Positions 10,744 to 23,039 of a stretch of 64,000 nucleotides of DNA are shown here, one piece after another. The position numbers and the translations under genes are program-made. A model generated the notes under the pieces. The model had not been told where the DNA came from. It did not search any database and was given only the letters and a program-made list of their open reading frames with translations. The stretch covers positions 620,001 to 684,000 of the forward strand of contig JAGFMI010000006.1 in the NCBI GenBank assembly GCA_021030905.1, in the 5' to 3' direction. Within the stretch, counting starts at the first letter, position 1, and each line of letters opens with the position of its first letter. Source of the DNA: Pyrenula massariospora. Lineage: Eukaryota > Ascomycota > Eurotiomycetes > Pyrenulales > Pyrenulaceae.

Positions 10744-13680
10744 GCTCAGCGCTTGCGTTAAGGATACCAACTAATGTTGTGCAGAAGGTCGTGAACCAGG
10801 TGGCGATAGGCTTGAATTTGCTAGACGCCGGTTTAGGAGAAGTTCTTGGAGGCTTCCGTTAAAGTCCAATGCGGTCTAATCATCAAAATTTCTGGTCTGA
10901 AACCTGTAGGATCGGCTTAAGTCCCCAGGGAAGGATGTATACATGAACTCAATCGAGCTGGATGCGCCCACGCTGTGGGAGGGCTGCCCTCAAACGCTAA
11001 CGAAAGTCCCCAGACGCGGAGCTCGGAATAGGCGCCTTTAGCGCGACAAGCATTTCGTAGGTAGCTGTCTATAAATCCCCCGAATACTATCTAGTGGTTG
11101 CAATCTACGAATCTTACCTTCATAAAGTGCAAATGTATCTGTGCCGTAGGATCGCATCTTTGGCAACCATAAGAGTCAATGGCTTCTCTTTGACTATCTC
11201 CAGAAAAAGCTTCATCTGGAAAATCCATGTCCGGGTTGTCTTGTATCAGAACTCTCGATTATTGATTCGCGTGTGTTAGAACCAAGCCTGCGGTGAATCT
11301 GAAGAGATGACGCACACTCAGACTGTCTGCTCAGCACATTGATATGATGTGACTTGCCCTGAACATCTGCATACAACAATCCTAGCCTCGCCTCCACTTG
11401 ATGATTTATTATCGACAAGGGGTTTCGCTCTGCAACGCGACACCTTCGCCGCTGACGTTGAATTCTAAACTTTCTGCATGTGTGGATCTATTAACCATGT
11501 TGTAGCACTTCAGATACGAGAAAATATTCATCCTTGCGTCATTTTGATATTTCATGTAATAGAAATGGATTTGCTGGTAAATCGACATTGTCATGGAGCT
11601 CCCGATGAGCCTTTAATTCTCGATTTCTCAGTTTCTCTATGTCAAGTGGTCTGTTAAACCCAGAGCGTAATAATCAAGGATAGAACTGCCGCCCAGACCC
11701 AGGAAACGCTCCGTCCTAATCCATGAAACAGCATGGTTGCTCAGCATGGTTGCTCGGCACAGCAAGGAAGAGTTGTACGTACCAATCACGTATAGCATCA
11801 TGATTTTTGAAAGTCCACATCACTGCCGTCAAGGCTACAGCGAAGGTTAGATCATAAATACCCTATAACAATTTCAAACCAGCCATAATGGAGCACATTG
11901 CGGCGCTGTCCTTATATCAGGCATCAAGGCGACGATATCCTCGACAATCGTTGAAATGCCTGGCAGGACTGCGTCGCCGGGGGCTAAAAAGGAGAGCCGG
12001 AATGGGGTATTGGCGTGACAGCATATCAAAAAAGATCACAATGGACTAAATGAATAGGTGTTTGGCATAGGTTCACCACCAGTGGTATAGCCGCGAGCCG
12101 CGAGCCGCGGGATGGGGGTGTCAACGGCAACACTCATCACGATCACCAGTGAGATAATGATGAGTGGCGACATTATCTTGTCCCAAGGCAAGGTGATGCA
12201 ACACCTGAGCCAAGGTGAAGAAATCCTTGAAGGTTGACATTGTATTGTCAGCATGGCGTAGAGCGATTTTTGGCTAGTGACCGATGACAATGGCCCATGG
12301 TAGTAAACATGAATAGTAGGTATCTTACCTAAAGGTAGGCAAATGTTGTACCACACACCCTGGAAGCCTGGGACAAGGACAGTCACGATCTGAATCCGGC
12401 CGCTCGGGCCTGGCGTCTACTCGCAACCTCAACAGCCCTATGATTCTGCTCCAACTTTCCCTCAAACGTCACTTTCCCCCCCCAACCAAGAGAACTCCAG
12501 ATTGGTCTCCCACCACCAAAAACCCCCTTTAATCCTACATGCTCTCCTACACATCGCCCAGCTCTGGATTCCGGAAACAAGTGAAGCCGTGGTGGAGCCG
12601 GCCTTGTTTGACATTTCTAATCGTCCCGAATCGGTGGTGGTTGATTTTTCCATCAATGTTTCAACCGGGGAACACCATCTCACCTGCCCTGATACGGCAT
12701 TCCCCGGGTTATCACCTCGACCTTACTCATGTGGCTTGCTGAGGAGTGGAAAGGCGTGGTGCAAGGATTGCTGGGAGGTGGTCCAAAAGTCGGTTAGGCA
12801 GGGTTTGGTAAGCCAGACTAACAGAATGCGGCCTGACAAAGACACGAAGCACGGTGGGTCGCTGGCCGTGCTTTGCCCCGCTTGCATGGCGAGCGAAGGT
12901 GGTTGGTAGCCGGCCGACAAACGATGGGTTCCTGCGCACCATGACTGATAGTGGTAGTGGTAGTGGTGGTAGCAGTATCGCTCTTTGCCGGGCCGTTGGG
13001 CTGTATGTACGTGCTGGGAGTGTGGCATATTTGGGGTGGTGCGGAACAACATCTGCCATCCTCCGTGGAGACGTGGGAAGACATGGCCAGATCGAGCGGA
13101 GGTTGCTGCAAGTAAACCGCCCGGACCCCTACCCTTCTCTGGCCGATCCAGCGACCTCCCTTGTAACCATTCCCTCTCCCTCTCCCTCTCGATGTTCTCT
13201 CCAGGGCGGCGGACAGGCTCCACCGAGCGTTTGGCCGTAGGGTGAGCCGTAAGGTAGCTAAACAACTACTACTAGCACACCCGCATGGCTGATGCTTCCA
13301 CCCGAGATCCACCCGTCTGCGCCCACCTGAACCATTCAATCGCTCTGTCTCCCCTTCTGCTCGCCTTATCCTCTTCCAAGGTAGAGCACATCCTCCTCGT
13401 GCTCGGAGGTACTCCTCCTCTCGTTTTCTGCCACTCTGACGACTCCTTGGTTCGCCCTCTCCGCTCTTTCTTTGTCGTCTTTCTTCCTTCAAGGCCGCAC
13501 ATGTCAGCCAACCCCTCTGGTGCTGCCTTCGTCAATTCCATGGCCGCCCTCACAACATCAATGCCTGAGTTATCAACCACACCCCACCTCTGCCGAGCCA
13601 TAGGACGACGTCCTTAGCTACTTCTCCGTGTACAAAACTTCGTTTCTGGGCCCAGTACCCTACCTTCTTTGCCTTAGACG
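10744..13680. other. Long divergent intergenic region (PP4R2 / ELL-like)
   Basis: About 2.9 kb with no supportable protein gene. It contains short repeats: two copies of CAGCATGGTTGCT near 11729-11754, a GCCGCGA run at 12090-12109, a GTGGTA-type run near 12949-12972 and a TCCCTC tract at 13171-13190. The last 500 bp are pyrimidine-rich and probably form promoter and 5' leader of the downstream gene. Overlapping open frames on both strands at 12.7-13.6 kb look like by-products of low-complexity composition. Confidence 0.55.
13171..13190. repeat. TCCCTC microsatellite tract
   Basis: Three TCCCTC units followed by TC, in a pyrimidine-rich stretch about 500 bp upstream of the ELL-like gene. This is typical of fungal promoters and leaders. 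Confidence 0.8.
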
Positions 13681-15858
13681 ATGGCCACCTTCAATCTTCC
13701 CGAGAATGGAACGACCCTCCATCCACTCCGTGGGCAGAGAAATACCCCCGCGTCAAGTGCGGAGAAACCACCGCAGGCGATTTGTCTGAACCTTGGTGAA
13801 GCTACGATTGAAGAAATTCTCAAAAGCTTCACTCACAATGAAAAAGTCCGGCTCCGATTTGGCAAGCGACAGATGCTTCACTGGGGGCCCAAGTCTCGAC
13901 AAGTCTACGCCCGGCCCGAGGTACATCCCGCTGAGCTCTATTCGAGTTCAGGCGGTGATCAGGAGAATTTCTATTTCTCTGGGGCCTTTAGTCATCGAAT
14001 AGAAGTAGAAGAGGCTCGAAAACCGACCGCTCACGAAGACGAAGCCCTTGCCACACTCACGCAGAGTCTGAACTCTCTGAAAGAAGAGGCAGCGTCGAAC
14101 GAGGCCCGGATCGTTACAAGCCAAAGCGAACTGAAAAGCCTCGCAGGGAACCACAAAGGCCGATCTGGCTTGCATTTGTCTCCACATCTCGGCCACTCGA
14201 ACGCTCTCCGAAAAGATCGGACGATGGGCGGATTCAATCGATCAACCTCTGGCAGTCCTTTCCTCGGCTCTTCTAATTCCCCTGGGGTCACACCAAAGTT
14301 AGGTCCAACATCCGCTCCGATGTCCAAGACTGTCGCAGCATCCAAGGAACAAATAAGACTTGATGCCATCAAGATTCCCTTGACACACCTGCTCGCATTC
14401 CAACATCTAACGATCCGAGAATTGGCTAATTACATTGGCGCTACTACAGATGACTGCCAGAAGCTCGTTGTGAAATATGCTTCTGAAGCTGAAGCGGGGC
14501 AAGGCAAATACAAGCTCAAGGACAAGGCTTACAAGGACCTTGATGTTTGGAAATTCCCCTATGCTTCTCAAGCCGATCGCCAAAGCGCCATTGACCGATC
14601 AATATCAGCTTTTGACCGGAAGAGGCTAGCCCGCGGAGACAAGCTGTGGCAGCTACTCCTACCTGTCGACGAGAGAGGTAAGGGGAAATGCATTTCGCGT
14701 CTCAACCTGGACGGTACGCGACCCGCGGTAACACCTCGCACTGTAAGACCAGAAACCAAAACTCGGGAAGACAAAGCGGAAGCTGCTAATAAGGGCCCGA
14801 CAACGACAAATTTGGATGGCAAGAGACAACGGGAAGCTCCTAAAGCCACTACGAAACAGCCAGACATCTCATCCCAAAAAAGCGTAACGGCACCACTCGA
14901 AAAGAAACCCACAAGCAAGCCTGCACACAGTACGAAGAAAACCTCGAAACAGAGTACTAAATATAAGTCGAGCGAGATCATTGAGGATTCAGACGAAGAA
15001 GCAGAGATGTCAGAGAACCAGCCAACCTTAGCGACGCAAGATTCCAAAGACCAGGGTAGAACTAACGGGACTGGTCCCAAAGAAGCTGTGAAGAAGCCAG
15101 AAGCCACGAAACGTGGAGAAGTTCAGCAGCAGCATCAAAAACAACAGGCTGTCAAAGCGAACAGTGACCGATCCCTTCTTTCGTCTCTTAACGGACGAGC
15201 CAGAAATGGGAGCTCTCCTCAAAAGCCCTCTCCTCTTGCCGCTTCTCCACCAACGAATGCAAGAGATGTTGACGACTCTAGCAAGAGCTCAGGCTCGGGC
15301 TCGGGTTCGTCGACGCCTCTCATGTCACGCAGCATTGCAAAATCCGCGGTTCTAACGGCTCGACCATTGTCGACTAATGCAAAACCGTCAACGCCAGGTC
15401 AAAATTCTTCAGCTCGCCCAGTCAAGCGCCCCGCTGAGGCGTTCACGGACGAAAAAGCGCCGAAACGTCAGCAAATAAATGGTCACAATCTCCCCAACGG
15501 CAAACAATCTTCTACTACAAAAGCTATCCCGCAGACAAATGGCCGGCAGCACCTGCGCCATGGGTCAAGCGGCCAGTCTCTACCACCGTTGGACACCGAT
15601 AATGGTAGCAGCAGCAGCAGCACGTCGAGTACTTCACCTGCGGGCGAGATCACGCTAGAGAATCTGAACGATATGTCGGAACACTTCCGTAAGGTGTACG
15701 CACAATACGAGAGTTTTCACCAAAAGATGCAGAAAACTGCAGAGCGAAGCGATAAGGATATAGAGACGTTGCATCGGATGCATAAGAGGGTGGCTGAGAT
15801 TAAGGCAGAGGTTTGGAAGGGGTGGAGGCAACTGCAGGAAAAAGGATTGGTGCCTTGA
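13681..15858 (+). CDS. ELL-like RNA polymerase II elongation factor
   Basis: Uninterrupted frame of 725 residues. A winged-helix-like region at about residues 225-315 has the ELL pattern: KIPLTHLLAF resembles the RDRVIHLLAL helix of animal ELL, followed by a YKDL...WKFPY block and a run ending FDRKRL. The middle (330-650) is long, basic, Ser/Pro/Thr-rich and probably disordered, with SGSGSGSS and poly-Ser runs. The C-terminus (about 655-712) is an alpha-helical segment (HFRKVYAQYESFHQKM) resembling the occludin/ELL homology domain. ELL proteins raise the Pol II elongation rate, in animals within the super elongation complex. Assignment rests on remembered patterns, so it is less certain than for its neighbours. 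Confidence 0.72.
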   Translation: MATFNLPENGTTLHPLRGQRNTPASSAEKPPQAICLNLGEATIEEILKSFTHNEKVRLRFGKRQMLHWGPKSRQVYARPEVHPAELYSSSGGDQENFYFSGAFSHRIEVEEARKPTAHEDEALATLTQSLNSLKEEAASNEARIVTSQSELKSLAGNHKGRSGLHLSPHLGHSNALRKDRTMGGFNRSTSGSPFLGSSNSPGVTPKLGPTSAPMSKTVAASKEQIRLDAIKIPLTHLLAFQHLTIRELANYIGATTDDCQKLVVKYASEAEAGQGKYKLKDKAYKDLDVWKFPYASQADRQSAIDRSISAFDRKRLARGDKLWQLLLPVDERGKGKCISRLNLDGTRPAVTPRTVRPETKTREDKAEAANKGPTTTNLDGKRQREAPKATTKQPDISSQKSVTAPLEKKPTSKPAHSTKKTSKQSTKYKSSEIIEDSDEEAEMSENQPTLATQDSKDQGRTNGTGPKEAVKKPEATKRGEVQQQHQKQQAVKANSDRSLLSSLNGRARNGSSPQKPSPLAASPPTNARDVDDSSKSSGSGSGSSTPLMSRSIAKSAVLTARPLSTNAKPSTPGQNSSARPVKRPAEAFTDEKAPKRQQINGHNLPNGKQSSTTKAIPQTNGRQHLRHGSSGQSLPPLDTDNGSSSSSTSSTSPAGEITLENLNDMSEHFRKVYAQYESFHQKMQKTAERSDKDIETLHRMHKRVAEIKAEVWKGWRQLQEKGLVP

Positions 15859-16368
15859 AGCGATCTCCAGACGAACAGCATAGACCAAGGGCTTTCATCG
15901 TGAGCTAGGGCGTGGATTTGGTATTATTTGATGTTATTTGGCGGGTTTTTTGGCGGATGGTCCTGGGTTGCCGGAAGAGTCCTGAGACTCGGCTTGCATG
16001 GGTTGGCGGATAGGATCAAGAATCTCAGCGTTGGATACGGAAGGAAAGAGTGGCCTTTGTACCAGATAGAGCCAATTTGAGCATCATACGGCATAAATTT
16101 TATCTGATTCATATCAATACGCCCTTCTATCTATCGTCCCACATGCGAGAGTAGACTGTGGGTACGTACTGATGCGAGCGACATCTGGCTCATAAGACGC
16201 ATCTCCAGGACTACCCCTGCGGCGATGGCGAGGGACCTTGGTAAGATCGCATCGTGAAGTAAGTTGCGTGAGCGATCTGTCCGTGAGAGGAATCATCTAG
16301 AGCATATTCAAGGGTTTATGAAGCCCCTCGGGATAGAGACTTCATTACCAACGTGGTACGACCATCTT
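15859..16368. other. Convergent intergenic region
   Basis: 510 bp between the 3' ends of the ELL-like and CSN7 genes. Terminator sequences are expected, and nothing else was recognised. Confidence 0.6.
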
Positions 16369-17370
16369 TCAGGACTTCTTGCCGAAAAATCTCTTCGATG
16401 ACCTTCCACTAGTATTACTCTTCGCCGCACCAGCGACTTCGTCAACCTCCATCCTTGACACACCGACGCCAACTCCACCATCCTCATCACCCTCATCGAG
16501 CTCATCGCTCGCCTGCTGCTCTTGGATATCCCTCTTGTTCCCACTTATTGAGCCTTTACCTTTTCTGTCCTCTGTCGGGCTTTTCATAGGATCCTTTTTC
16601 AACGGGCCTCCGCTTCGAGGCTCGCTATCATCCTTCAGGACCGCCTGGTCAATGATGTCTTGCCGCTGAATCTCCTTCAGCTTTCTCTCCTTGGCTTCGT
16701 CTTTGATGGTCTTTATTTGGCTCTCGATCTCGGTTATGACGCCCGTGCACCGTGAACCCCATGTTTCAAGAATCTGGAGCATTTCGGGCAAGGAGCCGGG
16801 GCGGAGGTCCCGAAGAGGGGCGACGGAGGTGACGTGAACAATTGGAGGTTTTGTGGCAGGAGAGAGGCGAGCTGTTAGGAGTGAGGCGTAGACGGCAGAC
16901 GTGACAAGAGTTTCTAGTTCCATAGGAGTAGCCATGTCGAGCTCTTTAATTAAAAAGTCGTACGTCAGGGGTGCGGGGGAGGCTGCGAGTGAGAGGAGAG
17001 AGAGCTGGCGGAGCTTGACTTTTTGGGCGTCATTGAGAAGCGGGAGGTCCGAGTGGCCTGGCAGTATGTTAGGGTGAGGCCTGAGGGGAATTAAGGTGGA
17101 TGCCTAGACACCTTGATATTCTGACCATGTTCCCCAGGCAAAGAGCTCGAGTTGAGTGAGATAGATTGCGAATTCGGAAGGCGTTTCCTCGGATCGTAGG
17201 GCTTGTATCGAAGGAGTACGCAGAAGCTCTGTAAAGACGTAGGTATTTTGTGCTGTCGTCGCGCGTGTGATCAGATCAGCGAGGAAGCGTGGGCTAGGAT
17301 CTTTTGTCGTTGTAGCGAGATGTACGAATGGCTGCAAGGCTGTAAGAGCTTTGGACTGCGCGTTATCCAT
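16369..17370 (-). CDS. csn7: COP9 signalosome subunit 7 (PCI domain)
   Basis: Two exons, 17112-17370 and 16369-17057, with a 54-nt intron containing CTAAC, give about 315 residues. Exon 1 has the block PNTYVF-like (QNTYVFTELLRTPSIQALR) followed by LELFAWGTWSEYQ. Exon 2 continues with NDAQKVKLRQLSLLSLA, LTYDFLIKELDM and VTSVAPLRDLRPGSL, the winged-helix end of the PCI fold in CSN7. The C-terminal third is acidic then basic and low complexity. CSN7 is part of the complex that removes NEDD8 from cullins; in filamentous fungi it links ubiquitin ligases to development and light responses. It is divergent from the Rax1-like gene (542 bp). Confidence 0.92.
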
Positions 17371-17912
17371 CTTGGGATAATACGAGCCGTTGTGCAGTAG
17401 AGGGGTTTATCCTGTGAACAAGTATGTTTCTTATAGAGCGAGCTCTGCGCGGGCTCTCGATGCTCCACACTTCCGCAGACGACGCACGGGCCAAGAGCGA
17501 GACAGCAGCCTTTCTGAATTTGGTTTAGCGCTGTCGCTACCACAGGAGAAGAACCAACCTCAGGCAGTGGTATCTCTATGCGAGTGCTCCAATTCGCTTC
17601 ACCTACATCCTAAAAGCGACAATTGATCTTTGAAGCATCTCTCTAGGGCTTTCGGAGCTAAGCGGCAGCCTGGTATCTGCTCCCTGGACAGCAGTAACTC
17701 CAATTGGTGAAAGCTGTTGATGACCCTGATCTCGACTTGAGTACGCGTGAACACTGCACCTAAATAGAGATAAAGCTTTGAACCAGTCACTGATGTTTTG
17801 CAGGCAGATATATTGGAGAACGCATCGTCGTTATCCCTCCGATAGCCATTGAGGAAGCGCGGCAAGAATTGTCCTTACAATACCGGGAGCTTCACAGCTC
17901 CTAGCACCCAAA
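17371..17912. promoter_or_regulatory. Divergent upstream region of CSN7 and RAX1-like gene
   Basis: 542 bp between two start codons, serving as promoter for both. No distinct motif could be supported by eye. Confidence 0.5.
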
Positions 17913-19120
17913 ATGACTCCCGAACAAGAGCTGGAGCAGCGGAACAGGCTGCCGACCCTCCTGGAGGTTCTTGGACGGAGAACTCTGGCACCTGTTGATT
18001 TGTTCTCTTTCTACATCTACATGCGAGATCAACAACGCTCTGTAGACTACTTGGATTTCTGGTTCGTTGGGTTGAGAACCTGGGCTCAAGCGTGAACGCT
18101 GACATTGGTTAGGCTCGATGTATCGCAGCACATGTCTCTCTGCAGGCACTATGTACGCGAGCTTCGAAGATCCATGCTGATTGATACGCCCGAGCTAGAA
18201 AAGGCTGGCAGTAAACGGTCCTCTCAAATCCTTGACAATTTCAGCGACGTTGGCGAGGGACCTGCTGATAGAAATGATTCCGACAAAAGCAGCCGAGACC
18301 ATCGCCTTTCTGCTTTCCTACGTTCGGAACAATCGGGAGCTAAACACTCCCCACAAAGTAGTCTTGGGTCGCAACAGTCACAACAGATGAGAAGGTCGTC
18401 AGCGGACACACGACCGCCGAGACCGAGTTTCATGACACCAGATGTTCGAACAGACTCAAACTCTCCAGGCCACACGGTAGCTCGTGCCGACATTCGTGCG
18501 AGCGCAGAAAAGATCCTTTATACCTATCTCCTTCCAGGCTCTGAACGGGAAATTATTCTCCCTGAGCACCAGCTTGAAGCCATTACCCGAGCAATTGAAG
18601 AAGAGAACAGGGACGACCCAGAAATTTTCGACGACGCTAAAGATTACGTTTTTCAGGCAATGGAGCGAGACGCTTTTCCCGGCTTCCTGCAAGCAAAGGC
18701 ACTAGGCAATTTAGTCCCATTCAGTGTCATATTCAGGCTTGTGGTTGCGTTAGCTAGCCTGATGGGCGGCTTCTGGGGAGGGTTCTACATGATTCTAACT
18801 GACACTCCAAAACACATCAGGTGCTGGGTAAGTTGAAAATTTAAAATCTCCCTTACAGAACAGCTTGCTTAACGAATTTGCAGGTCATTCTTCCTTTTAC
18901 GATTGGATGCTATCTCCTTATGAGTTACCAGTACAAGGTGGATCCCGTCATGGCCTTTCTTGGGTTCAGCGAGTATACCTTCATGCACTGGTCCCGCATC
19001 CGTGAGCCGTACGTTCGAACCTTGCTGACAAAGCGCGCCACAATGGCGTTCTCGGTTTTTCTTGTCTTTGCAATTGCACTTTGTATTCTCTTTATCTTCG
19101 TGCCTGGTACGAAATTTTAG
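17913..19120 (+). CDS. rax1: Rax1-like RGS-domain transmembrane protein
   Basis: Three exons, 17913-18061, 18113-18827 and 18884-19120 (introns 51 and 56 nt), give about 366 residues. The N-terminal RGS-like half starts MTPEQELEQRNRLPTLLEVL and is interrupted by a Ser-rich insertion (about 90-160). It resumes at ASAEKILYTYLLPGSEREI and ends with FPGFLQAKALGN. The C-terminal part has three hydrophobic helices (FRLVVALASLMGGFWGG, a helix starting at VILPFTIG, and FLVFAIALCILFIF). RGS plus C-terminal membrane helices is the layout of yeast Rax1, which marks old growth sites for polarised budding; filamentous orthologues are treated as RGS regulators. The G-alpha GTPase-activating role is inferred only. 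Confidence 0.85.
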
Positions 19121-19596
19121 GCTGCGTTCCTTATGGCCTATCTGGCCTTTCTCAATGCGCAAGTGGAAGGGCAACGGGGATCGATAAAGGTGTTCGGCGT
19201 CTTTGTTGGAACTCGAGCAATGGAGGTCTTTGAGATGGGGGAGTCTTGCTCTACATAGGGCCTAGGAGCTTCCATCAGTGGAATTATACCCCTCTTGTTT
19301 TTCTGGTTGGGCAATGATGGGTTAACGGTATTTTGTTCACGAGAGTAATCGAGACCTAATAATGCAGACTTAGTGACTTACACCAAACTCTGAAGCGCGT
19401 CGGCCGATCGCTACGTTCTGATGTAGTCTCCGCACGTAAGTGTTCACGAAAGTTGCTGAGGATGCAAACTTGATTGGGGCGGCTTAGCAACTCTTTCAAT
19501 CGTAGCAAGTGTGAATCAGCCTTAAGTTTGGCAATTGTAGTCATCAAGTTCGGAAGAGCGTGACGGTTGGCATTGACCTTTGAATATTTGACAAAA
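19121..19596. other. Convergent intergenic region
   Basis: 476 bp between the Rax1-like and RAD1 stop codons. No gene or repeat was recognised. Confidence 0.55.
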
Positions 19597-20775
19597 TTAA
19601 TCTGCTTCCATTTCGTCCTCTGCGCTAGTATCTTCTTCATACTCGTAGTCACTCTCGTACTCGTCATCGTCTTCATCCAGCAAGGGCACGAATCGGAAAT
19701 CTACAAAGCTAACTTTCTGCCCATCCGAGAGTTTTCCCCCAACTACCCCTGCATAGACATTGTTTTCATCTCGCGGCCGTCCGGAAATGCCCGGGTCACT
19801 CAATTCGATCATGAACTGCAGGCTAAGAACGCCTTGAGCATCTCCTCTAATGCTGACTTTGCTGGCGAGGGCCATAGCTCGGCCCGCTTTCTTGATCAAT
19901 TCGAATCGATAGCGTTGTCTGACGCGATTTGAAGAGTCGTCAAGCGGCACGACTTGAAAAGTTTCTGTGACGATGGGAACTCTCTTCTTGTGGGTTTTAC
20001 TGCTTATTTCAGACGTGGACCTATCCTTTCGGGATATCTCAGGCCTGAAATCCACGGAGCTGTCACCGTAGGGCCCACCACTTCCATGGAGGGCGAAGTA
20101 AGGGCCCGAAAACGGTGAGGCATTTAAGATCAATACTTCAGGGTCAGTAGAGGATAGCTCGGTTATTGCGTTATGGAGCCAGGTACTTCTCATGATGATT
20201 TTCATAGTTAAGGCGTCTTTCTGTAAAGGTATGCTTTCCTCATCGTCATAATCTGCGAGTGATGAGGAAGGTTCATAGGTCGTGAGGTCACAAGTTGTGG
20301 TAACGCCATTCTCTTCTAGAGTAACGCTCAGTGGTGCTCCCACATGCGCATAGGTCATGCGGCATGTACCCCCAAGATTGAGCGCCGGCGTATTGAATGC
20401 ATTTGGCAGCGAGGATGAATAAGATGGGCGACTTTGATAACTGGAAGAAGCTGGGTCAGAGACGCCAAATATTTGCAGCGTTTCCAGCAATGCGGTCAGT
20501 GAGATTTGGAAAATTGGCGTGTCATCTTGAGCGTCATCCCGAGTGACATCATCTAGTGCATTAGATGTTGGATGAAATGAAAACGAAGTGAAAAGGTCCT
20601 TCTCCAGGAACGCAAGCCCCTGGATGACGTGGGCTTCCTCAACGGAAAATCTAAGGCCTTCATGGGTAATTTGAACTTCGGCTTTAGGCGCAAAGGCAAC
20701 GCATCTGAGCAACAGAAAGAGTTGTCGAGCTGAACTGGAAACAGCTGTAAATATTAGCGGTCGACGATCATCCAT
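19597..20775 (-). CDS. rad1: DNA damage checkpoint clamp subunit RAD1 (9-1-1)
   Basis: Single exon, 392 residues. The N-terminus has the PCNA-like fold seen in Rad1 (S. cerevisiae Rad17): ARQLFLLLRCVAFAPKAEVQ then ITHEGLRFSVEEAHVIQG and LFTSFSF. The TCRMTYAHVGAPLSVTLEENG block and the late KAGRAMALASKVSIRGDAQG and LQFMIEL blocks mark the second PCNA half. A very acidic tail (residues about 370-392) follows. Rad1, Rad9 and Hus1 form the clamp loaded at damage sites that activates ATR/Mec1 and then CHK1, which is also in this window. A start at MDDRRPLIFTAVS is favoured because similarity begins directly after it. The OST5 stop codon lies only 113 bp upstream on the same strand. Confidence 0.92.
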   Translation of the reverse strand: MDDRRPLIFTAVSSSARQLFLLLRCVAFAPKAEVQITHEGLRFSVEEAHVIQGLAFLEKDLFTSFSFHPTSNALDDVTRDDAQDDTPIFQISLTALLETLQIFGVSDPASSSYQSRPSYSSSLPNAFNTPALNLGGTCRMTYAHVGAPLSVTLEENGVTTTCDLTTYEPSSSLADYDDEESIPLQKDALTMKIIMRSTWLHNAITELSSTDPEVLILNASPFSGPYFALHGSGGPYGDSSVDFRPEISRKDRSTSEISSKTHKKRVPIVTETFQVVPLDDSSNRVRQRYRFELIKKAGRAMALASKVSIRGDAQGVLSLQFMIELSDPGISGRPRDENNVYAGVVGGKLSDGQKVSFVDFRFVPLLDEDDDEYESDYEYEEDTSAEDEMEAD

Positions 20776-20888
20776 CGGGCGGGTCAGCGTTTAGGTCGAT
20801 TAGGGCTGAGTTGTCAAAGGTCGCGATCCTGCGGGAGAGATTGGGCGTTCGGTGTGTCGCAAATGCCCTTTAGATGCCGTCTCCAAGC

Positions 20889-21216
20889 TCAGACATAGAC
20901 TCCGACTGCGCATATCATATATACAGCACCAAAGCTGCTCGAAGTTACTAAGTTATCGGGATGTAAAGTCAGACATTCTTACCCGAATGCAAGTGAAGCT
21001 GGGATGCCTAGAAGAGAAATATTAAGAAAGGATCGATCTGCATAAAGTTAGAGACGCAATGGAGAATAAAGATGCCATCGCACTCAGGCCAAAGATGCCA
21101 CTCAAAACAAGAGCTGTTAACAGGAGAGAGAATCCGACGATGAAATGGCGCTCTTTGGAGACAGTTGGCACAAATGGGCTTGCCGATGCCGCGTCCCAGA
21201 CTTCTTGTAAAGACAT
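20889..21216 (-). CDS. ost5: Oligosaccharyltransferase subunit OST5
   Basis: A very small three-exon gene: 21084-21216, 20983-21037 and 20889-20934, with introns of 46 and 48 nt. All junctions are GT-AG, and joining them gives 77 residues. Exon 1 encodes MSLQEVWDAASASPFVP and a first membrane helix ending SGIFGL. Exons 2 and 3 encode NRSFLNISLLGIPASLAFG then FGAVYMICAVGVYV, the second helix and the typical C-terminus of fungal Ost5/TMEM258. OST5 is a two-helix subunit of the ER membrane complex that transfers the N-glycan to Asn. Only exon 1 is visible as an open frame; exons 2-3 were found because they restore the expected second helix. The encoded C-terminal sequence makes the model convincing. 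Confidence 0.9.
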
Positions 21217-21607
21217 TTGCAGAGGCTGGTGGAAAGAGAGAGGGAGGGAGCGAGAGATGCTACTTAGAATGTTGCCGATATTGATTGAGGTTGGCAGTTG
21301 GGGCAGTCAATTGCGGCAGAGGAGCAAGACAGCGAGACAGCATGTCTGAAAAGCTCCCACCGAAAGGGAAAGTTTGGCGACAATGGTCATTTAGCCTATT
21401 CAGGTTAAGCCGATTTCTCCACCGTGTCTTACTCGCGTCTCCCCCAAGAGCGCCGGACTGAGCGCTGAGGGGAATTCCGCAAACAGTCAGGCAGCCGCAC
21501 CGACACCGACCGGCTTGTCAGACGTTATGATTCCAAGAAACCGATGACCTGTCGAAACGCATCTTGAGCTAAGCTTCACGCAGAATCTCAATGTGACGGC
21601 AGACGAC
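21217..21607. promoter_or_regulatory. Divergent upstream region of OST5 and GCN5
   Basis: 391 bp between start codons, with purine-rich GAGAGGGAGGGAG sequence near 21236-21255. This is a shared promoter region; no specific factor site is claimed. Confidence 0.5.

Positions 21608-23039
<1,432 letters not shown>

Noticed and set aside
12723-13492. Overlapping minus-strand frames up to 224 codons upstream of the ELL-like gene
   Set aside because: Arg/Gly-rich low-complexity translations over pyrimidine-rich leader sequence; mutually overlapping and without domains.
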